Source: Tychonema sp. LEGE 07203 (lineage in GTDB: Bacteria; Cyanobacteriota; Cyanobacteriia; Cyanobacteriales; Microcoleaceae). Taken from it: a DNA stretch of 64,000 bases. Under the pieces are notes generated by a model. It searched no databases, was not told the DNA's origin, and saw only the letters and a program-made list of their open reading frames with translations. The DNA is taken from NCBI RefSeq assembly GCF_015207285.1, contig NZ_JADEXD010000005.1, positions 1 through 64,000 on the forward strand, in the 5' to 3' direction. The translations under genes were made by a program, and so were the position numbers. Below are positions 53,915-63,547 of this stretch, in pieces. Position 1 is the first letter of the stretch, and every line of letters starts with the position of its first letter.

Positions 53915-54976
53915 ATGAATTTCACTGAGATTTTAAGTGCCGATGAACTTTTAACTAGACATAGAAACGGGGAACGAGATTTTCGAGGAGCGAACCTCAT
54001 CGCAGCTCATTTGATTGAAGCTAATCTCAGTCGAACAAATTTGAGCAACGCTAATTTAAAAGGGGCAAACTTAATTAGAAGCAAACTAATTGGAGCTAAT
54101 TTAAACGGCGCAGATTTGAGCGGGGCAAATTTATCTAAGGCGAAATTAATTGAAGCTAACCTCGGCAGTTCTAGTTTAACTGGAACTGTGGCGATCGGAG
54201 CCGATTTTAGCGGGGCAAATCTCAGCGGATCAATATTGTCTCACGCTGACTTTAGTAAAGCTGTTCTGACTGGAGCGAGTTTAGTAGGAGCGTGTTTGCT
54301 GAGCAACTCGAAACTAAGTGAGGCTAATTTGAGCGGGGCGACGCTTAGCCGAGCAATTATGAGCGGGGTTGATTTAAGCAAAGCAAATCTGACTAGATCC
54401 ATTCTCAGCGAAGTGGATTTGAGCGGTGCAAATCTGAGCGGAGCAATTCTAATTCGGGCTTATCTCAATCGCGGAAATCTCGGCGGCGTCAACTTGGTTG
54501 GGGCTTATTTGAGCGAAGCAAGTCTGCGGGAGGCCTCTGTTTGCGCTGCTGATTTGAGCGGTGCTGACTTGAGCGGTGCTGACTTGCAAGGTGCTAATTT
54601 AAATGGCTCTAATTTGAGCGGTGCTGACTTACAAGGAGCTAATTTAAGTAAAGCCAATTTAAATGGTTTGATTCTGCACAATGCTGATTTGAGAGCTGCG
54701 AATTTGAACAAAACTTCTTTGCGGGGAGCTGATTTGAGCGGTGCTAATTTGTCGGGAGCTAGCTTGTTGGAAGCGGATTTGCGGGGAGCGAATTTGAGTC
54801 ACGCCAATTTGTCGGGAGCGGGTTTGCTGCTGAGTTCTCTGACAGGGGCGAATTTGACAGGAACTAATTTGTCGGAGGCTAATTTGATTGGGGCGAGCTT
54901 GAATGTTGATAATTTGAATGAAGCAGCTTTGGGCGGGGCGATTTTGCCGAATGGAGCTACTCACAGCCGGGATTGA
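53915..54976 (+). CDS. Pentapeptide-repeat protein
   Basis: 353 residues. After a 20-residue head (TEILSADELLTRHRNGERDF) the whole protein is A(D/N)LXX pentapeptide repeats (such as GANLSGADLSGANL), which fold as a right-handed quadrilateral beta-helix of some 15 turns. There is no signal peptide or extra domain. Such proteins are numerous in cyanobacteria and mostly of unknown role; some mimic DNA and protect gyrase. A few irregular units (about residues 85-130) break the pattern. Confidence 0.93.
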   Translation: MNFTEILSADELLTRHRNGERDFRGANLIAAHLIEANLSRTNLSNANLKGANLIRSKLIGANLNGADLSGANLSKAKLIEANLGSSSLTGTVAIGADFSGANLSGSILSHADFSKAVLTGASLVGACLLSNSKLSEANLSGATLSRAIMSGVDLSKANLTRSILSEVDLSGANLSGAILIRAYLNRGNLGGVNLVGAYLSEASLREASVCAADLSGADLSGADLQGANLNGSNLSGADLQGANLSKANLNGLILHNADLRAANLNKTSLRGADLSGANLSGASLLEADLRGANLSHANLSGAGLLLSSLTGANLTGTNLSEANLIGASLNVDNLNEAALGGAILPNGATHSRD

Positions 54977-55334
54977 TCTGTTGCAAGTTGTTAGTTGTTA
55001 GTTGTTAGTTGTTAGTTGGCAGTTGGCAGTTGGTTGTTGGTTGTTGGTTGTTGGTTGTTGCTATAAGAGACCTCTCCTAAAAGCCAAGAACAGGTTCTAT
55101 GCCTGTTTCAAAATAACTCTTGGAAATGTCTAATAGCAAATATTAGACAGTTGATTCAAGTCTGGTTGAGTCGATTAACTATAATAGCTGTAAACCGGGT
55201 TTATTTGAGAAACTGGGTTTCTCACAAGCGTGGGTTTTAGAGCGATCTCAAATCCGGGTTTGGGTTCCCCTTTAGAAACCAGTCGGCCTTGGGGCCGACT
55301 TTGTTTGACTTTCTGGCGGTTGAAACCGCCCCCG
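54977..55334. other. Intergenic repeats downstream of the pentapeptide gene
   Basis: GTTAGTT / GTTGGTT heptamer-type tandem repeats (about 54985-55060) and a family E pair (about 55193-55232), followed by three hairpins at 55281-55347. Confidence 0.7.
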
Positions 55335-55347
55335 TCACAACGGGGAT
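55281..55347 (-). terminator. Three tandem hairpins at the end of the glycosyltransferase cluster
   Basis: AGTCGGCC/GGCCGACT, GGCGGTT/AACCGCC and CCCCGT/ACGGGG follow one another where convergent transcription from the pentapeptide gene and the minus-strand cluster meets. The last overlaps the stop region of the final cluster gene. Confidence 0.55.
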
Positions 55348-56081
55348 GACTGGCGTTTAGTATAATAGTGCTGGCGATTTTGGTTTATCCAATGAGATTC
55401 CGACCAATTCGGGTCGGGTTCGTGCGCTAAATGGAGGTAGATTAATTCGGGCGATCGACAAAAATATCTATCCTCTCCCAAGTAGCGTTCAACCATATCT
55501 TGATCCTCTGCTCCCCAGCCAATAAATGTCTCATCCCATCCGCCTATTTCTATTAAGCGTTGGCGTTGAAATATGGGTGAAACTCCAAACCGCTCCCGCC
55601 GCGTCAAGTGCTTAAATAGGGCTGTCGGCATATCTTCTGGCGCAACTTTCAACTCTTCAATTATGTCATAATTTTGCTCGAAATCCAGGCGGGAAGTATC
55701 GCACATCATTCGATAGCCAGTGACCAACATTTGGGAGGAAATTTGAGCCATTTTTAGATGGCGATCGAGCGTATCTCGGTAAGGAATGAGATCGACATCA
55801 AAAGCTGTTACCCATTCCCCGCGCGATAGAGATAAACCTAAATTTAAAGCTTTGGTTTTATGAAAAGTTCCCGCCCAGGGAAGATAATTGTAGCTGATTG
55901 GTAGGTTGGTAATTTCTGGTAAAATCCAAGGTGAAGAAACCCGATCGAGTTCGATTAAAATAATTTCGCAAATAGATAATAAATTTGAGGAAGCTTGAGT
56001 TTTCCACCACGCGAGTTGAGTTTTCAAATGCTGTTTGCGTTGGCGGTAGGTAACAATTAAAGACAATTGAATTTCATTCAC
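55335..56081 (-). CDS. Glycosyltransferase with GT2 N-terminus and GT7-like C-terminus
   Basis: 248 residues. LSLIVTYRQRKQHLKTQLAW begins a GT-A fold, TAFDVDLIPYRDTLDRH holds the DXD metal motif, and GWDETFIGWGAEDQDMVERY is the Glyco_transf_7C (galactosyltransferase-type) acceptor motif with the catalytic Asp. The combination occurs in chondroitin-polymerase-like and beta-1,4-galactosyltransferase-like enzymes. Its start overlaps the end of the upstream cluster gene by 8 bp, so the two are translationally coupled. It is the last gene of a four-gene minus-strand cluster; no membrane segment. Confidence 0.87.
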   Translation of the reverse strand: MNEIQLSLIVTYRQRKQHLKTQLAWWKTQASSNLLSICEIILIELDRVSSPWILPEITNLPISYNYLPWAGTFHKTKALNLGLSLSRGEWVTAFDVDLIPYRDTLDRHLKMAQISSQMLVTGYRMMCDTSRLDFEQNYDIIEELKVAPEDMPTALFKHLTRRERFGVSPIFQRQRLIEIGGWDETFIGWGAEDQDMVERYLGEDRYFCRSPELIYLHLAHEPDPNWSESHWINQNRQHYYTKRQSSPL

Positions 56082-56991
56082 AACTATAATTTTGGATAAA
56101 ATTGGTGGTAATTTTCAAGAATTGAGGAGGTAAAATTGATGGTTGGGCTAAATCGCCAAAGAGAGCGCCTTTTGTGATAGATTGCAAGCAAGAGATGATA
56201 TTGCGATCGCGCGTTTGCTGGGGCGGTAATTGCTGGTGATGTTGGTTGCGAGTCCCATCGCTATGAGAAAGATGGATGACTTTCCCCGCGCTGCAGATCT
56301 CAATCCCCAACAGGGTAGCGCGAATTAGCAAATCTTGGTCTTCCCATCCCCAACCTGCAAAATTTTGCTTGTACCCTCCTAAACATAATAGGGTTTGTTT
56401 GCGGGTACAGATCAAACCGCAGCCCGGTCGATCGCGATCGCCCGCCACCGCCTCTACAATATTAACAGCGGCAATCTGTTCGCGGATCTGGATGTTGTAA
56501 GTATAGCGTTCCCGCTTTAAAGCGGCTGTTTGCGGGCTAGACTCTTTTACAGTTTTCACGCAGCAAATAATCCCATTTTCTCGCGAGTTGGCAGGTGTTG
56601 GCAATAACTGCGGTAGATTTTTTACGGATTCTGCACCATTCTCGATCGATAATAATAATTTCCGACTACTTGGAGATAAAACAGAGTATAATAATTGTAA
56701 AATTGCGGGCTGGTTCCAGATAATATCCGCATCAGAAATTAGCAAATATTCGGCGGTGGCGCGGAGAATTCCTTGATTGATTAACTGAGCTTTATTAAAG
56801 TCGGATTGAGGATATTTTAACCACTCTATTTCTTTTAATTGGGCTAGAGCGTGTAAAGCAATTAAACATTGAGATTCTGTTGTTCCACCATCGCAAATAA
56901 TGATTTTAGTGACCGGAAAGCCCACTAAAAGCGATCGCACGCAGTCGCCGATTTCAGGACGGTTCTTAAGGGGAATAATTACCTGTAACAT
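56074..56991 (-). CDS. Glycosyltransferase, GT2/GT7C type
   Basis: 305 residues. LQVIIPLKNRPEIGDCVRSL, TKIIICDGGTTESQCLIAL, ISDADIIWNQPAIL (DXD) and LGGYKQNFAGWGWEDQDLLI give the same two-part architecture as its neighbour, with IHLSHSDGTRNQHHQQL as the late His-containing motif. The pair may build a repeating disaccharide or act on one acceptor in succession. About 75 bp downstream of the larger GT2 gene and overlapping the next by 8 bp. The acceptor is unknown. Confidence 0.87.
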   Translation of the reverse strand: MLQVIIPLKNRPEIGDCVRSLLVGFPVTKIIICDGGTTESQCLIALHALAQLKEIEWLKYPQSDFNKAQLINQGILRATAEYLLISDADIIWNQPAILQLLYSVLSPSSRKLLLSIENGAESVKNLPQLLPTPANSRENGIICCVKTVKESSPQTAALKRERYTYNIQIREQIAAVNIVEAVAGDRDRPGCGLICTRKQTLLCLGGYKQNFAGWGWEDQDLLIRATLLGIEICSAGKVIHLSHSDGTRNQHHQQLPPQQTRDRNIISCLQSITKGALFGDLAQPSILPPQFLKITTNFIQNYSCE

Positions 56992-57066
56992 GATGTCTAT
57001 AACAGTTTGAAAAAAGAGGGTAGCTCAACAAGGAATTGCCAAGTATAAAATCAATCTAAAATAGTA

Positions 57067-58500
57067 TTAGCTTGCCCAGTTTAGGGAAGAACCTGTGATA
57101 TAATTGAGTTCGATCGCCTCTGCTGTCTTCAAAGGACGCAAATCTGGTAATTTACCCTCGCGCACCGCCGCAGTATTCGCAATCGCTCTACTCTTGAGTT
57201 GCTGAATCAATTCTAAACGCACCGGAGCATTTAATCCAGTTTGTCGATCGGTAGTTAGCGAACCGTCTCGGTGCCGGCGAAAATAAGCAAAGTCAGGAAT
57301 ATTAACTATTTTTGCAGCAAAGTGCGATCGCAGCAAAAACTCACTATCTCCAGAAAACCGCAACCCCGTAGCAAAACCGCCCAATCTTAACACTAAATCC
57401 CGCGAAACTAAGCTAGTAGGGTGCAACAGCGGATGTCCCGGTTTTTCTGCTAGGGCGGCGCTGACATTTAGAGGATAAACAACAGGTAACAGCATATCAT
57501 CTTCAAACACGCGCAATTCCTGCGTTCCGACTAATTCAGCACCAGTATTTTCGGCTGCTGCTAACAGCAATTCTAAGCGATTAGCGCTAGACCAATCATC
57601 AGCATCTTGGAACAAATAAGCATCATAATTTGTTAGTTCGATTGCCTGTTGAATTAAGCGGTAAGGCCCGACATTCAAAGCCGAAGCTAATAAAGTCACT
57701 CCCGGAAACTCTCGGACAATATCGATAGGTGGCGACTCTGAGCCATCATCAATCACCACAATACCATCTAGAGGTCTAGTTTGAGCTACTAGAGACTGCA
57801 AGCAGCGATGTAGAAACTGTTCGCAGCGATAATGGGGAATCACCGCAAGGACGCGAGATTGACCTGTTATTAAATGATTTGTTTTTGCATAATTGCTATT
57901 GAACATATTAATTTTATCTAAAATTTTGGAGGAGAAGTTAAGAGTTTTTGATTGACAATTATTCAATTTACAACTCTCATAATTTACCTTAGAAGTTCCC
58001 CAAGTAAAAGCAATTTTTTGCCGTTCTAATTCCCTGCCAACTGCTAAAAAAGTCCAGCAGTTTATTTCTAAATGCGGTAGGGCGGCTTTTACCAAAGGCG
58101 TTGATGCAATCCAACCCAAGCTGGCGACAGGATATTGTTTGGCAGTTTCTGGCGGCAATTCCACCGCTGGAGGTAAGGATGCTAGGGCTAAATTTGTTAG
58201 TTTGGGAGGCAGAAAATTTAATTGTCTATTAGCAGGTAAAATTGCTGTTAATTCAGTATTAATTGTCTGCAAAATCTTCAAAACTGATGCCAAAGAGACA
58301 ATTTTGAACTCGCCCCAATTACCGGGCGGGGTGTAAATTGTAATTCCACTATCAAGGATTGAGGGATTAAGGCTAATTACCTGTTTCAAGTCATAGGCTT
58401 GATTTTGCCAAGTGCCGATCGCCTTTATTTCCCAGTCAGGATTGCATTCGCCCAGTATAATTAAAGTTAAACTTACCATCATACCTCTGCCAAAACTCAA
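57067..58500 (-). CDS. GT2 glycosyltransferase with unrecognised N-terminal domain
   Basis: 477 residues. The C-terminal part (about 215-475) is a GT2: VLAVIPHYRCEQFLHRCLQS, GIVVIDDGSESPPIDIV, YDAYLFQDADDWSS (DXD), LRFSGDSEFLLRSHF and YFRRHRDGSLTTD. The first 175 residues (TLIILGECNPDWEIKAIGTW, PASLGWIAST-like block VASLGWIASTPLVKAAL) are not a domain that I recognise; they could be an acceptor- or partner-binding module. A low-complexity link (about 176-210) joins them. Situated 77 bp downstream of the CapK-like gene and 75 bp upstream of the next glycosyltransferase. Confidence 0.85.
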   Translation of the reverse strand: MSFGRGMMVSLTLIILGECNPDWEIKAIGTWQNQAYDLKQVISLNPSILDSGITIYTPPGNWGEFKIVSLASVLKILQTINTELTAILPANRQLNFLPPKLTNLALASLPPAVELPPETAKQYPVASLGWIASTPLVKAALPHLEINCWTFLAVGRELERQKIAFTWGTSKVNYESCKLNNCQSKTLNFSSKILDKINMFNSNYAKTNHLITGQSRVLAVIPHYRCEQFLHRCLQSLVAQTRPLDGIVVIDDGSESPPIDIVREFPGVTLLASALNVGPYRLIQQAIELTNYDAYLFQDADDWSSANRLELLLAAAENTGAELVGTQELRVFEDDMLLPVVYPLNVSAALAEKPGHPLLHPTSLVSRDLVLRLGGFATGLRFSGDSEFLLRSHFAAKIVNIPDFAYFRRHRDGSLTTDRQTGLNAPVRLELIQQLKSRAIANTAAVREGKLPDLRPLKTAEAIELNYITGSSLNWAS

Positions 58501-58577
58501 AAACTATCTTATTAAAATTATCTGCGTTTACCTGCGTACATCTGCCTAAATCTGCGGTTTCGGCATCCAACCAAAAT

Positions 58578-60824
58578 TCAGGCAATCAGCCGATTAGATC
58601 GATCGCAAATAATAGACTGTTTGTAATTCATCTCTCGTGCTAATCTTTCAAATCCAGAAACGCGCATATCCGGCGGTGCGGTGGCAATTAAACATTGATA
58701 GGCTAATTCTGCTTCTCCTCTTGCCAACCAAAGTTTAGATAATTTTAACAAAATCGGCATCCAAGGTATCGGATCGATATCTCGATCGGGTAAGTTAGCG
58801 CTAACTAATCCAGCATTATGTTGAATTTTATCTAACCATTCTACGGGGTTAAGTGGTTCTTGCCAAAGCAGTTTAGCATATCCTTGTTCTAGTTCGGCTC
58901 GTGCTAGTTCTGTCGGTAAAGTTGCTGTGGCTTGTAACTGAGATAATGCTGCGGTAGCTAGGGAATCGCCCAGAATTGATTGCCGCCAAGTTAACCAAGC
59001 GTCTAAAAAGCGATCGCCCGTTGTTTGTCGGCGGTTGGTGCTGGGTGCGAGGGTTTTTCCGTTGACTAACTCGCACCAGGATGCTAAGATTTGAATCTGG
59101 AATCGAGAAGCCCAAAAATTTAAATCTCCGATTAAAATAGATAAGATTGGTTTCCAGGCGATCGCGATATTTGGATTTTCGCGTTTGGCTTGACTCGCTG
59201 CTAGATTGAATGCTGCTAACAAGTGCTGAATATTCAAAACATCTAGCTTGCCAACATCCGGTAAATTGGTATTTTCCCAGATGGATTTAGCGGTGTTATG
59301 CTCGAATCCCAAACAGGGAATTAGTAAATCTACCATCGCGGAATACTCCCGGCAATTCATCTCAGCTAAGCGCTGTTGGGCGTGGCGGTAGATATTTTGT
59401 CGGGTTGGGCGATCGGCTAAAAAGCTGCACGCAAACAGCAATACCCGTACAGACATCAATTCTACTGCTAATTCCCGACAAGTTGAACGCTGCAAAAGCC
59501 TTGCAATCCGTTGTTTGGCGATCCTCTTCGAGGGCTGCGCCAACGGCGATATCCCTGAATTCACTATCGCTGTCGGCTGAATTAAACTTTTTAACAATAA
59601 TGCAATTTCTCTTGCTTCTCCTACAGGCAATAAACCTGATTTCAACCACTCGCCCCAAGATTTTTTAGTCACCCATTCGATCCACTCTAGATCGCTACAA
59701 CTTTGGGTATTTTCCAGTTGACTTAAATCCGATGAATCTACGATTACTCTCCCTTCAACTTCTCCAAATAATTTTTCCAACCAAAGCTGTAAAGGTGACA
59801 AATCAAGAACTTGCTGCGTTTCGACTTGCACCCAAATATCTACTTCAGCTTGATTTTGCCTGACTATCTGATAATTAAGAATTCCCGGAAATTTAGGCAA
59901 ACAGATTTCTCCAGGATATTTCCAGCCTTGCTGAGTCTTGATTTGTTCTTGACTGCGGCCGAGAATTTTGGCGGTTGTGTGCGATCGCCCGCAACCACAC
60001 GCATCGGAATATAATTGCAGGCGATCGCCACATTTATATCGAATCAAAGGCATTGTATAATTGAATAAATCTGTAGTGACTAATTCACCGTCAATAATTT
60101 CATACAAACATCGATCGACATCTAAATGCAGCCGCCCGCATTCAGGACAACTCAAGCCAGAAATCCCCGTTTCTTGGCAACCGTACTCGTTAATAACTGA
60201 AGCTTGAAAAACCGATTCAAGCAACTTTTTTTGAAATTCAAATAAAACCTCACCAGTACAAATTACTGCTAAAACAGCAGGAATTGAATGCCCGACTAGG
60301 GCGGCCGCAACTTCCGACAAACGACTGGGATAACCTCGAATCACAGCAGGTTTAACCTGCAACAATTGCTTTAAATTTTGCAGCCAATCGGGTGTGATAT
60401 TTCCAATTAACGCAACATCGTTAACTCGAAGTGGCTGCAAGCGGCTGGCGAGATTAATAATTGGGACTTGTTCGTCAATTCCCCACCAACCTAAAGCGCG
60501 TTTTCGTGCCAACAAACGCGCTTGATTCCACTCACTCCCGGCAAAGTAGGTAAAAAAATCACCGGAAGTTCCGCTAGTCATTCCTCGGTAAACTAAATCG
60601 TCAACACTCGCGAGAAATAACCCTGGATTTTGTCGAACAGTTTGTTTGTCAATTGGCCGCAATTTACTAAAAGCTGTTTGCCAATTGGATACCAGTTGTT
60701 TCAAATTCGACTGCGAATCAATTAATCCAGCTTGCAAAAAGCGGTGGGAGTTTCCCGGCACAGTGGCGGCAATTTGTAAAACTTGTTTTAAGTTGATTGC
60801 AGTGCGATCGCTCAATTCTCTCAT
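58578..60824 (-). CDS. CapK/PaaK-like adenylate-forming enzyme with large C-terminal helical domain
   Basis: 748 residues; normal CapK/PaaK proteins have about 430-450. Residues 60-350 match the family: TSGTSG at 83-88 (ATP P-loop), INEYGCQETG at 211-220 (adenine/substrate region), MPLIRYKCGD about 258-267 in place of the usual RYRTGD, and a Cys pair CPEC (226-229) with CGC (276-278) that forms a structural zinc site. Such enzymes activate carboxylates as acyl-AMP and often act in capsule or envelope clusters. The C-terminal half (about 365-748) is helical, TPR-like in places (PILLKLSKLWLARGEAELAY), and I know no such fusion. It is the first gene of the cluster with three glycosyltransferases. 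Confidence 0.82.
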   Translation of the reverse strand: MRELSDRTAINLKQVLQIAATVPGNSHRFLQAGLIDSQSNLKQLVSNWQTAFSKLRPIDKQTVRQNPGLFLASVDDLVYRGMTSGTSGDFFTYFAGSEWNQARLLARKRALGWWGIDEQVPIINLASRLQPLRVNDVALIGNITPDWLQNLKQLLQVKPAVIRGYPSRLSEVAAALVGHSIPAVLAVICTGEVLFEFQKKLLESVFQASVINEYGCQETGISGLSCPECGRLHLDVDRCLYEIIDGELVTTDLFNYTMPLIRYKCGDRLQLYSDACGCGRSHTTAKILGRSQEQIKTQQGWKYPGEICLPKFPGILNYQIVRQNQAEVDIWVQVETQQVLDLSPLQLWLEKLFGEVEGRVIVDSSDLSQLENTQSCSDLEWIEWVTKKSWGEWLKSGLLPVGEAREIALLLKSLIQPTAIVNSGISPLAQPSKRIAKQRIARLLQRSTCRELAVELMSVRVLLFACSFLADRPTRQNIYRHAQQRLAEMNCREYSAMVDLLIPCLGFEHNTAKSIWENTNLPDVGKLDVLNIQHLLAAFNLAASQAKRENPNIAIAWKPILSILIGDLNFWASRFQIQILASWCELVNGKTLAPSTNRRQTTGDRFLDAWLTWRQSILGDSLATAALSQLQATATLPTELARAELEQGYAKLLWQEPLNPVEWLDKIQHNAGLVSANLPDRDIDPIPWMPILLKLSKLWLARGEAELAYQCLIATAPPDMRVSGFERLAREMNYKQSIICDRSNRLIA

Positions 60825-61007
60825 AAGCTGTAGTCGCTCTAATTATGACTGACTGGCGCGCGAGCCGTCATCACCTTTATTTTTCACAAAAATCCTGAGT
60901 GGCAGCCAGCCAATTTGGTAAAAAAACCCTGTTTATTTCGAGTGCGTAAGTTTTGTCTAATTTGCCACCTCCGCTGTAAAATTTATCGGTATTTCATTTA
61001 GCTTTAA

Positions 61008-61532
61008 TTATTTTTGAGTATCTAGGTTGGCAATTTTATCTCCGATTTGCAGCCAATCTTCGTGAATTGAAACTTGTCTGTCTCCCGATAATTTAGGTAA
61101 TTCTCCGCGCTGTATGTTCAGCGGTTTTTCGCAAGAATTGCCTAAGGGTTTTAGATAACTTTTAAAAACCCAACCCACTCGGAAATCAGGTGCACTCATA
61201 AACCTCCCTTCATCAAGATTTGCGGCGCTAGAACTAAAGTGACTGCCAATCTTTACCCATTTTCCTGTTGCATCTCGATCGCCCATCACGACTTGCCAGC
61301 CTTTGGGAACCAAGCCGATAACCCGGCCGTTGGGGGAAGAACGAATCACCAGAGGATCTTTTTGGGTGACGACTCGAGCAAACGGTCGAGGTTTGCCTCC
61401 GTAGGGACAATTTTGAGCCTGTAAGGTTGTTGGCGACAAATTAGCAGAGGCGGCGGTTTTGACACCCAACAGCGATAACAGCATTAAGCTAACAAACAGA
61501 GCAATTTTTTTCCAAACTTTTAAGGGATTCAC
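61008..61532 (-). CDS. Secreted SH3-like-domain protein
   Basis: 174 residues. Signal peptide (KIALFVSLMLLSLLGVKTAA, cleavage near ASA). Residues about 52-130 form an SH3b-like fold: KDPLVIRSSPNGRVIGLVPK, KWVKIGSHF, RVGWVFKSYLKPLG. Bacterial SH3b domains in secreted proteins usually bind cell-wall peptides. A 45-residue polar tail follows. No enzyme domain, so probably a wall-binding or adaptor protein. Confidence 0.83.
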   Translation of the reverse strand: MNPLKVWKKIALFVSLMLLSLLGVKTAASANLSPTTLQAQNCPYGGKPRPFARVVTQKDPLVIRSSPNGRVIGLVPKGWQVVMGDRDATGKWVKIGSHFSSSAANLDEGRFMSAPDFRVGWVFKSYLKPLGNSCEKPLNIQRGELPKLSGDRQVSIHEDWLQIGDKIANLDTQK

Positions 61533-61737
61533 AGAACATAATGGTGTATGGTTTCACTAACCGAGTATTGCATATACTTAGTACAGCTTGCTGCCCCCAA
61601 ACCGCCAAAAATCTTCGGACGATCGCTCTCAACCACTCTTTCAATTTTTTTTGGTGTAAGCTGCTTGCAAAAATTTTGACGCTGTGTTATCGTCAAAAGG
61701 TTTGAGACATTGTGAGTTAGAGGTAAAACCCCGCAGA

Positions 61738-62160
61738 ATGAAACAATTGGGAACCCATCTGATCGCTGATGCTTGGCAGTCTCCAGGAGACGTGCTCAAC
61801 GATCCCGAACGTATCCGCCGCGCTATTCTCGATGCGATCGAAGCCGGAGGAGCTACTCTCATCGATTTGTGCGTACACCAGTTTAGTCCTCACGGAGTGA
61901 CGGCTACTGCAACTTTGGCAGAGTCTCATATAGCAATCCACACTTGGCCAGAACACGGTTATTTTGCCGCAGACTTATTTTTTTGCGGAGCCGGCGACCC
62001 TCACAAGGCCATGAAGGTGCTACAGACAGCTTTGGAAGCTAAACAGGTAAAACTCACTGAGTTTACGCGCGGTTTCGAGCCCGGGGTGGGCATCCTAGAG
62101 TCTGCTTGTGAAGAGCAGTATGCGCCTCGTGCAGTAGAAACGAGTGCCGCCAGAGTATAA
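61738..62160 (+). CDS. speD: S-adenosylmethionine decarboxylase proenzyme (class 1B)
   Basis: 140 residues from the ATG at 61738. A GTG at 61684 would add a non-conserved leader, and known SpeD proteins begin like MKQLGTHLIADAW. The autocleavage site is AESHIAIHTWPE, with Ser63 becoming the pyruvoyl group; His68 and Cys83 are the processing and catalytic residues, all as in the Bacillus-type enzyme. It makes decarboxylated SAM, the aminopropyl donor for spermidine. A hairpin terminator follows at 62207. Confidence 0.94.
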   Translation: MKQLGTHLIADAWQSPGDVLNDPERIRRAILDAIEAGGATLIDLCVHQFSPHGVTATATLAESHIAIHTWPEHGYFAADLFFCGAGDPHKAMKVLQTALEAKQVKLTEFTRGFEPGVGILESACEEQYAPRAVETSAARV

Positions 62161-62206
62161 CAGCCAATTAGCGTAACTTTGAACATTTTATGCTAGGTTT
62201 TTGTTA

Positions 62207-62236
62207 AAATCCCACGGCTCGGGCTGTGGGATTCTT
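62207..62236. terminator. Terminator between convergent speD and the next gene
   Basis: ATCCCACGGC and GCTGTGGGAT make a 10-bp stem with one G-U pair, with TTCTTGTT after it on the plus strand and an AAAAC-type run before it that serves the minus strand. Confidence 0.8.
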
Positions 62237-62244
62237 GTTGCAGT

Positions 62245-62841
62245 TTACTTTTTGATTAATAAAGGGCGAACAACTAAATAACCCGCGCCGAAGGCGGCAA
62301 TCACAATCAGAAAAATCGCGATCGCCAACCACAATCCGCTTAAGTCTGAGGCTTTTTTGGGTTGAGAGCGAATGCGGTAAGGAGTTTCCTGCACCTCTGA
62401 AAATAATTTTTCTGGAAGTTTCTCCGGCATCGGAGAGGTTGCCGGCTCGGCTTCGGGCAGGGGAAAAGGAAAAGCCACTGTCTGAGGCGGTTGAGGTACG
62501 TTAGAGCTAGTCCGCGAGGTGGCAGGTTCTAGAGGCTCCGGTTCAACGCTAAAATTGAATTTGACCGAGGGCATTTGCGGCATCCCTGTCTGGGTGACGC
62601 TTTGGGCCGAGTTGACTGCTTGCTGTAGCTGTTGGGATACCTGAACTACTGTTTCTACTTCTCGCCGCAGTTGTTGATTTTGTTGGACTAATTGCTGGTT
62701 GTGGGTTTTGAGGGAGTCGAGCATCGCTTGGGCGGCTTGCAGCTCGGCGGTGACTTCTCGATAGAGGGAAATCGGTACTGATGGAGAGTAACTATTTGAG
62801 TTTTCAGGGGATGTATTGTCAGATAAGCTAGTATTTTGCAT
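62245..62841 (-). CDS. C-terminally membrane-anchored coiled-coil protein
   Basis: 198 residues. A short Ser/Asn-rich head, a coiled coil at about 25-75 (LYREVTAELQAAQAMLDSLK, QQLVQQNQQLRREVETV), a Pro/Glu-rich middle and one transmembrane helix near the C-terminus (about 170-190; LWLAIAIFLIVIAAFGAGYL). This is the layout of several small cyanobacterial proteins of unknown function. It converges on speD and shares the terminator. Confidence 0.75.
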   Translation of the reverse strand: MQNTSLSDNTSPENSNSYSPSVPISLYREVTAELQAAQAMLDSLKTHNQQLVQQNQQLRREVETVVQVSQQLQQAVNSAQSVTQTGMPQMPSVKFNFSVEPEPLEPATSRTSSNVPQPPQTVAFPFPLPEAEPATSPMPEKLPEKLFSEVQETPYRIRSQPKKASDLSGLWLAIAIFLIVIAAFGAGYLVVRPLLIKK

Positions 62842-62987
62842 AATTGTAGATGGCGAGGGTGAACTTTTTTTTAGTTTAGCCTGAGAGTATTTGCAATTAG
62901 ACCGATCGCAACATAATTCGTCAAGATATTTGTTAAAAATATTAATAGTGAGTTTAGTTAAATGTTAGAAATTTTTAGTCGATCGCT

Positions 62988-63407
62988 ATGAATCACCAGC
63001 AAACCGAACAAAGTATGTCGCAAAAGTCAAGTACCGAAGAAATGAAATACGGCGAACGCGAGATTTTGGAAGGGCAGTTAATTACTTTCCCCAATCCGAG
63101 AGTCGGGCGACGCTATACAATTAACATTACTTTGCCGGAGTTTACTTGCAAGTGTCCGTTTTCAGGCTATCCAGATTTTGCCACAATTCACGTTACTTAC
63201 GTGCCCCACGAGCGGGTAGTGGAGTTGAAGGCCCTGAAATTGTACATTAACAGTTATCGCGATCGCTACATTTCTCACGAAGAATCGATCAATCAAATTT
63301 TAGACGATTTTGTCGCTGCTTGCTCGCCGCTCGAAGCAACGGTGAAGGGCGATTTTTCTCCACGGGGGAACGTACACACTGTGATTGAGGTGCGGCACGA
63401 GAAGTAG
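62988..63407 (+). CDS. queF: NADPH-dependent 7-cyano-7-deazaguanine reductase
   Basis: 139 residues, the short unimodular QueF type. CPFSGYPDFATIHVTY holds the nucleophilic Cys56 and the catalytic Asp63; VVELKALKLYINSYRD is the QueF-specific NADPH-binding motif (E-K-LKLY); DFSPRGN follows near the end. It reduces preQ0 to preQ1 in queuosine synthesis and belongs to the tunnelling-fold superfamily. Start at 62988 gives a 20-residue polar head before the conserved part. No queuosine riboswitch is seen in the 146-bp upstream gap. Confidence 0.93.
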   Translation: MNHQQTEQSMSQKSSTEEMKYGEREILEGQLITFPNPRVGRRYTINITLPEFTCKCPFSGYPDFATIHVTYVPHERVVELKALKLYINSYRDRYISHEESINQILDDFVAACSPLEATVKGDFSPRGNVHTVIEVRHEK

Positions 63408-63547
63408 TATCAATTGCGGTTGCACTCAAGCCAGTTGATTGTTGACTGTTGACTAGATACCAAAAAAGACGATGAAGTAGTTATTGCGGTAGGGTGCGTC
63501 AGGTTTGAGATCGCCGGTGGACATGGAAAGCATGGTTGTGGGGCACC

